A DNA stretch of 64,000 nt, taken from contig OX638370.1 of NCBI GenBank assembly GCA_951812925.1, positions 93,944,897-94,008,896 of the forward strand, in the 5' to 3' direction. A program made the position numbers and the translations under genes. Shown in pieces: positions 11,599 to 23,500 of this stretch (its first letter is position 1; each line of letters opens with the position of its first letter). Origin of the DNA: Calliopum simillimum. Its lineage: Eukaryota; Arthropoda; Insecta; Diptera; Lauxaniidae. Below the pieces are notes generated by a model, which saw only the letters and a list, made by a program, of their open reading frames with translations, was not told where the DNA came from and ran no database searches.

Positions 11599-14500
11599 CT
11601 GTGAAGAAAAATGTAAGGAATTAATTAAAAACTCAAGATGGATATTACTTAGATATAAGTGAAAAAAAAAAAAATAAAATTAATATTAACCTAATTTATG
11701 TAAAACCACTTCACTAAAATAACCATTGCTTCAAAACCCTCTCGATTGAGCCTTTAAAAATGGAAAATAATATTCAGGCCTTTCCCCAAAAAAAAAAAAT
11801 AAAAAAATATTACCCTTGATTTTCCTCTTAATAATAAAGAATATGAATTTATTTTATAGTAAGTAATCCATAAAAACGTTATAAGGCGCAAAAATGCTAG
11901 AAGAATATCGTTAGTGTCACGGCCCTCGCGGTCAATTGTTAATAAAGCTCTGCAACATGAGTCTGAATGAGATCTCTATAACTTTTTTTGACTTTTTTGG
12001 TCGCTGGTTCCGAATTTGGCAACCGTTTTTTACTATCATGTCAGAGATCACTGCAAATGGGGTGTCTACTAGATAGTATCACAAAAAAAAGTTCTCTGTA
12101 AGCCCCCCATTTTGATAGCTTATCGGTTTTGATTTTTAAGGGAAAAAACATTTTTTTTTTTTTTGGCCTCTAAATAAAACGCTATTTGATTTTTTACTAT
12201 TGCTCCGCCATTTAACGTCCGATCATCAAGTATGGTATATCGTTGCGTACTCATTATCTCAGTTTCCACCACCCTAAGGTGCCAAGGGCACTTCATAGAA
12301 TTAAAGCCCATATACAATAAAACCATAAAATGCATCTCTACAAAGTTTCCTCAAATTGTTGAAATTGAAGAAGTTGTAGCGAATCTTAAACCTCAGAACA
12401 AAATATGAAAAACAAGATGTTTCAAAAACGAAAATCGCCCTCTAAAACTATGCAATATTATTTTTTTTAACATTTGACATTTAAACAGTATGCAAATAAA
12501 TAAAAAAAATTTTTTGTTCCCCTTAAAAATCAAAACCGATAAGCTTTCAAAATTGGGGGCTTAAAGCGAACTTTTTTTTTTATATGGGAATCGATACTGT
12601 CTAGTGTCTACCCCTTTCATACCCTACATCCTGGGTACATTCACTTTGTTCTTCCGTTTGTATACATTTTTTGGGAAAACTGAGCAAGATAATTCAATGA
12701 AGTAAACCCAAGTTGTAACAAAAAACTAGGTGAATTCGGACAAGAGGGCGTGGCACTTCCCATACAAGCAAAAGTTTCAAAATGCTATACTGAAAGCGTT
12801 AATTGAGATAATGAAACAAAATTTCACCAAAACACTAAAACCAGTAAGCGCAAGTTGTAACAAAAAACTAGGTGAATTCGGACAAGAGGGCGTGGCACTT
12901 CCCATACAAGCAGATGTTTCAAAATGCTATACTGAAAGCGTTAATTGAGATAATCCAACAAAATTTCACCAAAACACTAAAACCAGTAAGCGCAAGTTGT
13001 AACAAAAAACTAGGTGAATTCGGACAAGAGGGCGTGGCACTTCCCATACAAGCAGATGTTTCAAAATGCTATACTGAAAGCGTTAATTGAGATAATCCAA
13101 CAAAATTTCACCAAAACACTAAAACCAGTAAGCCCGAAATGTAACAAAAAACTAGGTGAATTCGGACAAGAGGGCGTGGCACTTCCCATACAAGCAGAAG
13201 TTTCAAAATGCTATACTGAAAGCGTTAATTGAAATAATCCAACAAAACTTCACCAAAACACTAAAACCAGTAAACCCAAGTTGTAACAAAAAACTAGGTG
13301 AATTCGGACAAAAGGGCGTGGCACGTCCCATACAAGCAGAAGTTTCAAAATGCTATACTGAAAGCGTTAATTGAGATAATTCAGTAAATGCACGTTCTGA
13401 GCCAAATCTAAAGAAACTCAAAAAAGAGGGCGTGGCATCTCCCATATAATTAAAAGATCCAATATGCTGTGCTGAAAGCATTTTTTGAGATAATTTACAA
13501 ATTTCACTCAGACACTATGGACAGAAGGTCGTGGCACTTCCATTGCAAGCAACATTTTCAAAACACTTCAGTGTAGGGTATTTAATGTTTGACCACGCCA
13601 AAGGCAAATTCAATAACCAACAAAACTAACCATGTCGCCTGTTGTTCACCAAAATGCGATATTTTTTAGAAGTTTTTTTAAAATTTTTTATTTAATTTCA
13701 TATTTTTTAATAAAAAATTGTTTTCAAATAATCCCGGGATTTGCATGGACAAGGCCAGGATCACGGAATCGGCATCGGTAATACAAACGTTTTGGTTTGT
13801 CAATTTGACTGAACACAAGCTTTCATCAAATGCAACTAGATGACATAATTAGATGCATTCATGAAAAAATGGAGATTGCTGCCTTTGTTTCTATACCCCT
13901 TAATTGGTTTTTACTCGATCAAAACATGTATACATTCGAAGGTGAAACCAGAAAGTGTTGTCATGAGTGTCACGTCGTAAATACGGTGGGAATATAATTT
14001 ATGTAAATATTTAATAAATATGAAATTTCCATTCTGAAATGTCATCAGTGTCACGTAACAAAACATTTTATTAGTGAAAAAAATTAAACGCTCTCAGCTT
14101 TTTGGCCACTATTCCGTGAATTTTACATACTAGACCCACTGAGGAGTTTATTTCAGATCCAAAACCGTAAAAATCTCGAAAAACTTTAACACAGACAGAA
14201 TTTCGCCTCTCATGTCTAAAGACCCCCACATATATTACACAAACATTAGTGATACTTACCGGAAGTTGGGTATATTATTTAGCAATGTATCTAATACAGT
14301 AACATCACCCTTAAGCGGCGCATGATTGGCTTCCAACTCTTGTCTTATTGCATTCATACTCAAATTGAAAAGCCTCTGTATTTCGGTATTGCCCCTCACA
14401 CCGTTTCGTTCTAAAACAGAAAAATTGTATTGTTAAAATTGTTGAAACAAAAATTTATTTTTACTGAAACTACCTGGCCAGAGTAACACAAGACTCTGAT

Positions 14501-17500
14501 AGAGCGCCAGCTCAGTTTCAGTCAGTTTAAGTTCGGCTATTGATTTGGCCGTTTGGAAAATACGCGACACCAATCGCATTTCTTCCGAGTCGGAAGTATA
14601 GAAGGCTTCTTGGGGCAGCATTACATCACCGTAGAGTACTGCATTCTGTGAGAGATCCAGCAACCGTGACATTCGAACAATCGCCAGCTCAAATGAGCCA
14701 GTTTTCAAAAGAAGAATCTGCAAAACAAATAAGTTAAAAAAACATATTATTATGTGTGCTAGAAAAGAATTCGAAATCATATTAAGTGAATTCGAATCAT
14801 TCCGAGATGTTGCACAGAAACCTGATCATCCTGACTAAGTCGCATAAAACCGGGTATGAGTTTTGCAAATTCAATAATATTCTGTATCATTTGCGTTAAC
14901 TTATCTGCACAGTCCAGCCAAAGTTCCTCCTGCCCGAGATTTTTGTAATAAAGAATTCTTGAAATGTCCTAAATATAAAATCAAAATTTAATCATAATGT
15001 TTCAATTGCATGATAAATAAAAAGGATCAATACAAACCTGAGGTTTTCTAAACATTTCATGGACAATTTCCAGCTTTGTATTCGTATTAGCATGTGCCTC
15101 GGCCAATGTTTTGATGAGTACGTCATTAATATCACCATCGGCTGATCGATCAAGAAATATGAGAGGCATTAATAGAACATGAAAGAGACTTTAATTGGTT
15201 ATATGGCTACAGCAACAACATAAAATACATTGAGAGAGATCACAAAAAAAAATGATGTACGATGTATACGAGAATATGTTTATGAATATCATGTAGTACA
15301 GTCAAACCTGTCTAAGCAAGGGTACAAAGAAAAGAAATGATTTCATAACCTCAGTTAAAAAGATGCACCCACTTAGAGAAGTGTTTCCTTGATTTTGGTC
15401 TGTTATAGATGTATAGGCACTCTCCGATAGAGATTTATAACGAGAGGACAACTATCTAAGGTTCCTTTTAATAAGTAACGAGTTAAATTGACGTGACCTA
15501 ACGATTATTATCGCCGCGGTAGGTTTTTTTTTTTAGATCTCGCTTAGACAGGTTGGAGTGTTACCGGTTGCTCGGATACGAGACATATATTAAAACAAGT
15601 AGAATAAATCTGATAAAAATATTAACTGTTAAATGTTATGAAAACAAATTGAAAAACACCATTTTGAAATTTTAAGTTGAAAAATCATGTACAAATATGT
15701 CGAGAAAATCATGTAGTGAATCCGAGTTGTGTTTATTTGGAGTTTGGCTGTTCCAGTACGTCTGTATGTAAAATGCATGCAGAGTGAAACAAAAATGGCC
15801 GAATGGATGAAATCGCAAATTGCAGGCAACAACTTAGAAACGCAAATTATTCAACACAGCTAAATGCATTTTACGAGAATAAATACGAGTAGATATGTAC
15901 GAGTATATACGAGTAAGCTTTGTTATATGTATGCAACGATATGTTTAAACTATATACTACGATAGTAGCATCTATCTCGGATCACATATATCCATTGTGG
16001 TTTTTGAAAATACGAGTATGCTTGAACATATCCGGCTTCTTCGCTTCTTCTCTTACCCCATCGCAAATCGCTGGAGTCATCATCGTCTAAAAAGCTAACT
16101 TGTGTCATTTCTGACGTGGCAGTTGATGAGGCGAACTGTTGCTGATGGTGTTGGTTTTGATTTTGGTGTTGTTGGTGATGATGATGATGATGATCGTGAG
16201 TAGTAGTATGTTGATGATGGTGGGGATTCATGTCAATGACTTTGATTTGGCTTTCATGATTGGGTGGTCGCTGTAGTGAGAATTCTTTGAGCACAATTTG
16301 TGCAGCAGACATGCAGGATGTTGCGACGAGTTCATCGTGGCCTTTGCTTGTTGTTGCAGTTAGAGCAGAAGACGTTGTTGGCGCAGAGCGATCAACGCCG
16401 CCGCCACCACTGTCCAGTCTGCATACAGTGCCAACGGTTCTAACAACACAAACGTCACGCAGGCCACTGATGTTGGTGGTGGCGCTGGTGGCGCCGCCAA
16501 CCGTTCCACCACTGCTAACACCGTCAACGACACCGCCGGCGACAACAACACCACCACCACCACCACCACCACTTCCACTGGTACTGGGATTTGAGTCCGT
16601 AGGGCAACAGTCTGATGGAGTATCACGTCGTAATGAAGAATTTGAGCCTAAAATACGACGATGATGAGCAGTTTAACCGTCGTTTACAAAAATAATGCAT
16701 TCGAGAAAGAATCTTTTGGAATTCTTTTGGAAATTTTAACATTGTGTCAAAAGAAAAAACAAAGAAAACTATCTATCATCAACATCATGTAAAAATCATG
16801 GAAAAATTTTGAAAATGTACAGGGCTGCGCTATTTTCTCGTACTTTGTCATATCGATTCTTTATCTATATCATTATATAAAAAGGCAAACAAAATCGGTT
16901 CAGTCTCTACATATTAAACTGCCTTATGCACAACATATTTGTTGTAGCTGGAAAGGTTGTGAGGAGAAGCAGATATTTTCCTTTCTTAAAAAATGGATGG
17001 TACCACGCCCCTTTCAGGAAAATACGCTCTCATAGCTAAACCCTGCAACGATTTTTATGAAATTTGGTGTGAAGATGGAATGAATTGAAAGGATATAAAA
17101 AACTTTTTATTTTTAAATGGGCGGTGGCACTCCGCTAAATAGATAACCCGTGCATCGATTTTTATGAAATTCGGTATAGAGATAGAATGAACAAAAAAAA
17201 AAGGATATTACTTTTTGCCTCTAAGTGGGCTCTGACACGCCCTTAAATGGGAAATATGCTGCCAATGTTAAACCAGGATGGATACTGAGGACGTAATGTT
17301 TTTTAGTAGACGTTGAAACGCCTCTAAGTAGAAAATACATAATGGATAAACCGCTGCACCGTTTTTTATGAAATTTGGTATGGAGATGGTCTTAACACTA
17401 AGGAAGGATAGAATTACTCTGTTTTTAGTGGGCTGTGTAATACCGTTAAATGAAAAATACGCTACCACGGCTTAACTGCAGCACTAATTTTAATGAAATT

Positions 17501-20500
17501 TGGAACACTAAGGATGAAAATTAAAAACTACAAATTTAAAGATAAATAAACTCATAAGTGCATGGATAATTAAAATTAGGAGGGGCCTTTCAAAAAAAGC
17601 TTATTTGCTTTTCGATAAATTCATCTAAAAGCATTGCTTGCAAGCAACGACCAGAGGGTCTTGAAAAACCGTCCCATTAGGAAGATAAAGCATAAGGATT
17701 ATACATATGTAATAACGAATAGATAATAGGTAAGCCCTGGTCACCATAAACATTTTAATGTTTGATATTGTTTTTGCCAATGCCGATAAATAAATTTTCT
17801 TGTTGTGGATTTTACTTGATGATGAATACAGCAAAATGGATAGTTTCAACTTACAAAATTTGTGAAAAAAAATAAAGAATTGTTATCCTGATTGCTTGTA
17901 GTATAAAGTAAATGATTTGGCTTATGGAAAAATAAAAAAATATATATATATGACTTTCACGAAAGGCTTATACACAAAAGAGTTCAAATACACAATAATG
18001 ATCATAATATTATCTTAAAGTATAATTTTAACGCATTGCATTCAAGAAGTTTTCCATACGCATAAACAAAATTTTTGTTATTTTCTTTGTAATTTCTGTT
18101 AATTTCAGCCTAGGAATTAAGTGGAAAGAAACATGGATAAATAACAATATATTGCTACAAGGACTGTCATTTCAAAAATTTCGTGAACATTTTTTTTTTT
18201 TTTTGCTATTATACTGAATATTGTAAGCATTTTAATATTACTTTAATAAGAAATATCTGAATTAAGCTTGGGGGAACTTTTACCCTATCGACAGGCCAAA
18301 AACTAAGGTAAAATTATGAAGATTTTGCTGAAAAAATTACCAGTAAAATATCTTGGATTCAAGAAACACGGATGACTGCCTTTGTTTCTCTACAATTATG
18401 TCATTACTCATAATATGTCAGTATTTTGAAAATTTTATAACAAACGATATCAGATCGTTGCGACTAAGAGTCTTATTTGAGTTTTTAGTACCAACTTTTT
18501 GTTAATCAAAAACTTCAGTTCAGTGTTGCGTGTAAATGTCTTGACATTATTTTGATATGAAAGAAGAAAACACAAATACTGTCTTGTTTGACTTGCTTCA
18601 GTTCAGTTCAGTTCATTACTGTAATTGTAGTGTACACTACAAAATTCTACTTAAAGTAAAGTAGTTTTTCGCTTTCTTGTTGTGCCTCTTTTCTGTTCAC
18701 GCTCTCTCTCTCTCTCTCTCTCTCTCAAGTGTTACCATATCCTAAATTTGACTTTTCTACTCGCACGTTTACACTGACCTGAAGTATTTGTTAGTATAAA
18801 ACTCAGTGCACTGAAATATTTGTTTGAATTAGTGCATTTCAGTGTTAAAATGAGATCATTGTACAATGAAGATTTGAATCTTGAATTTTTAGTGTCAAAT
18901 ACTTCAGTTCAGTGTACCACTAACTATGTACCTCAAAGACTCAATGCTAACCATTATATGTACCATAATTATATGTACTGTGTATAAGCCCTTTTTGCAG
19001 AAACTGCGTAATAATAATGAAACAAATAATATATATGTATGCACTGTTAAAATGAGAATAAATAATATATAAAATAAATGTGACGACTGTTTTTTTTTTT
19101 AATTGATGTTTTTTTCCAACACCAACGTGATCGTTTGAGTTACCATGACCAATAAATTCGGGATCCATCATTGTACTTCTTGGCTCGTAGGTTGTACTAT
19201 CAACATAATCTGCGGATATGTCATACGCCATGGTTTGCTGAGGCGTTACCGACGCTGAGTAACCATAGCCGTGAGGACTGCCGTAGCTCACCTCATTGTT
19301 CGAATAGCCATATCTTTGTGGGCAAAGAGATCAAAGAAAAAAAAAAGAAATGTTGTGTTAAAAAAAACCTTTAAAAAAGATACCATGTTCGAGATATGCT
19401 ATCGAGCGATATTTCTCTCTCTATTTCTATTACCCATTGTAACTATGATGCAATTGATCACTACTCGACGGCGTTTGTGTATCAAAGACTGAACTGTCAG
19501 GTGCTGCGTCACTTTGATTAGCTCGCATTTGTGCTTTATGAAATCGCACTTCATCTTCAACTTTTTCTCTTTGCTTTTTCGACATCCTTCCAAATTTTAC
19601 AGCTGCAAAGCACATGAAAATTAAATATGAGTGTTTTTTTTATTTTGGTGTTTCTCGCGTGCAACTTACCATCACGGCTCATTCCTAATTTGAGGCACTT
19701 TTGCAGTCTGCAATATTGACATCGATTACGATTGACTCGATCGACAACGCATTGTTTGTTCCGTGGGCACTGGTAGTTCACAACAGAACTCTGAGACCGA
19801 CGAAAGAAACCTTTACAGCCTTCGCATGTTATAACACCATAATGTACGCCGGACGATTTATCGCCACACACTTTGCAGGGAATTATTTCGATTTGTGCTG
19901 AAATGACAAAAAAAAACACAGATATATTAAAAATTTAATCACATTGTCGGGGCTGAATGCAGATTATTAGATAATTTAGAGTAAAAGTGTTGAAAAGGAT
20001 TTATATATAAGACATTAGGGTGTCCGCTATTTACCAAGTTCTTTGTTTTTAAGTAGGGACCCCCCAAAAAGACGGGTCTAACGTCAATAATCAGTTAAAA
20101 ACTAAAAAAAAAACATTTGCGATATAGCGAGCCGCTCACCAAATTACTTTTTTCATACAAAAATGCATGGGAAAAAGTCTTGACTCGGTGTCTTACATCA
20201 TATTAAAGTTTTATCAAATTGTAGTAAAATTTTAGAAATGACGTTGTTTTAAGTAATTCATGCATGACAAAATGCCGATGGATTTAAAATCATAGCTGGT
20301 CCCGTTCTTGTGTTATGACCCCGAACAGAGAACTCCAATGTACTACAGGTCAAAAAAACACACTTTTCTGGCCAAAAATCATTCTTTACAAGTATTGCTA
20401 TTGAGTTTTTGTTGATGCAGTGTAACGGAGAATACTTCAAACCAAACAAAAATGTTTTTTGTTTTTGGAAAAAATAATTTGCCGTTCTTCAGCGATATGT

Positions 20501-23500
20501 CAAAATTGATGCATTTGCATTTAAGTGAGATAACGCAAACAAGTGGCGATTTTAACTCTTTTTTTCAATTTATTAAAAAGTAATTAAAACAATTTATTTT
20601 TTGCTAAAATAAAATTGTGCAGACATTTTTTTTTCACTTATTTGAGTAGGTACGCGTATTTTTCGGACAGTGTATGGTATTCATATTCAGCACATGTCTC
20701 CCAAATTTTATTAAAATAGCTTGTATTGTTTGTGAGATATAACAAAATGTAACGAAAAGTGTCGCGTTCTTGAAAAATTTTTCTCGATTCGAGGACAGTG
20801 TTATTTTACTTTATTTTTTAATCAAGGGAAAATTCGTTGCATGTGTTAGGGGTAAAACTTCAAGGCAATTTCAGATTTTTCAACACTGAGGTACATGACA
20901 CTTTTGGTTACATCCTGTTATATCCCGCAAACTATAGAAGCTATTTTAATGAAAAAAAAAAAAAAAAACGACAACTTTCACTGTTGATTCAAAAGATATC
21001 AGTAACGATTAACTCTGAAGGAGAAGTTATTTGAATTGACTGTGAAAAACTAATTACTTGAAGTTATTAAATTGAATGTGATTAGTATTCAAATCAAATA
21101 ATATTTTCTTTTGATTTATCATTTGAGGTTGATTCAAAGAAAATTGCCTTTTGATTTAAAAAACATACGCGGTAGGTTCAAATGCATTTTTATTTGTTTT
21201 ATTTATTTGTTTCACAAGTTTTATTTGTTTTTTTTTATAACTTTTAAAAGTTGCTCAAGTTCATCATCAGTATCGGTTTCTTCTTCAATTGTTATGTTTA
21301 AGTATTCAACTTTGCAAATATTGCGACACTCTTGTTCTTATTCACATTTTTTCGAGACGTACTAGATGGTTAGAAGGCATAAAAAGAAGAACAAGACCTA
21401 ACCATGTATGTCACGTTATCGTATTTTCTTTGAACTTACCAACTAATTTTTCACATTGAATCAACAGTAAAGTAGTTGATTTTACAAACCAATTTTTCCC
21501 TGAGTGTAGGTGGCAAACATGAATACCATACACTGGTCGAAAAATTTGCTTACTCAAATAAGTGCAACACCTACTTTTTCAAATATAATTTTCACTTGTA
21601 CCACGTGTACTAAGTTACACGCGCTTTACTTGTTTTATAAATAACCATTTCACATTTCACTGAAATCAACATCCATTACAAATTGACGTATGATCAATAG
21701 AAACTATAAACTTCTACAACTGGCGTAATGAATCACACACAAATATTTCCAGTTAAAACAAAAACCAAAACGTGACTTTTTCGTAGCGAACAATAAGATT
21801 TTATTTGTTCGTCAACAAAAATTGTAAAAAAAATTTACCCAAAGGTTATTGAACTCTTGCGAGTCTGTTTTCGGAATGCAAACACAATATGTAATCTGTA
21901 AATCTTGTCGTCCACACTTTTTCGGACATATTCTTTTCATATGCCATACACAAACCGAATGTACGAAGTCTTAACGTTTTCTAATATTCGAGCACCTTCT
22001 AAAATATAAATTTACCATATGCTGCCAACAGAAAAGCAAAAAATAAACTACAACCTTCATGATGTTAAAATTGAAAATTCAGCAAAGTTGAAGCTTTTCA
22101 ATTGATTCATAATGAAAAATATTGCAATCGCATCAATTTACACTGGGTGGTAACGACCATTGCACATCAATTATTATGCAAAAACACAAACACGGGGTGA
22201 TTGACATTCAAAAATGATGTTGCAGTGAAAAATTTTGCATTTGCAAAAAAAAAAATTGCATTTTAAAGTTCTTTTTAAAGAAATTTCGGACTTTGACTTA
22301 GTGATTAACCCTTCTATGTACATATGTATGTATTCTCCTTTAACTCCTAGGAGAAGCATAGGGCCATATACAAAGAATTAATAACTTTACTATGTTCTTT
22401 GGTATATTGTAAAACTTTTGACAAAATTTATTGATTCTGGTGAAAACTTAACGTGGTCAAAAATCCAAATTCACAAAAATATTACGTCAGCAATTTTTAA
22501 CTTCTGCTTTAGCAAATTTTGGAAAATTACGCTGTGTCTCAAAATATTGATTTTAGAAACAGTAATAGCTTTCAAGTTTCAAACATACCACCCATTTAAC
22601 ACAGACCCTGAAAGTATGCTATATTAGTTTTATGTTTTCGATCACTTCATGTGCCGCCTTATTTTGTTTTGCTTGATTTTTCAAAAATAAAATAGCATAC
22701 TTTAAGGCCTTAGGCGAAATGGCTGGTATGTTTGAAATTCCAAAAAAAAAATATAACTTTCTTCGAAAATCAAAATACTGAGCCAGTGTGTTACTTTCCA
22801 AAATCTTCTGATGCAAAACGTATTTATCTTTGACTAAATATTTTTGTTTTTTTTTTTTCGGGCTATAAAGCTAAACAAAAAAGTTTTCCATACTTACAAA
22901 AATTGTATTTTTTTGTGCCATAAAAAATTCTTACCCACATTTAATTTTAAGCAGAGGCAAAATTTTTAGTGAAATATCTCATAGTATACCAAGGAACTTA
23001 TTTCTGTTGTCACCAGACAAATAGCTTTTTGCCGACCCACCTTAATGTACATATACATTTGTATGTAGTTGTCGCTCACCTCTTATAGAGTTGATAGATT
23101 TCTTGTCGTACCCTATACCACTGAGACAGCGTTCGCTGTTATCAAAATTCGATGAGCTCGAACAAAGCCATACCATATTCGGGGAAGATATGGGTAATTG
23201 GCGGTGATGATGATGATGATGATGCTGCTGCTGATGAATAGAAGATTGCTGCTGCAAGACTAGCTGTGATTGTGGGGGAGGCGTTGTTGTGCTGTCTACT
23301 GAAGAACCCCCCTCAAATAGAGATCGAACGCATATTTTTTTATTATTATGTGAACACAATGCACCGTCACCACCAAAATAACCACCACCTGATGAATGCG
23401 GTTTTTGATCGGCAAATGGCGTATGATGATGAGAAGTTGGACCGCCTTCATGATTTGATTTGTTTGTTGGTTGATTCAAGTCCTCATGAAAATAAGATGT

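Noticed and set aside
12730..13374. Four 72-codon frames with the same peptide, suggesting a repeat-protein gene
   Set aside because: They are separate frames generated by a 142-bp tandem repeat that shifts frame from unit to unit; the sequence is homologous to non-coding repeats elsewhere in the window.
16360..16626. Minus-strand frame rich in Val/Ala (88 codons) overlapping the cassette exon, and plus-strand Pro-rich frame 16260-16664
   Set aside because: Both are shadows of the (GGT)n/(CAC)n-rich Hr3 cassette exon in other frames.
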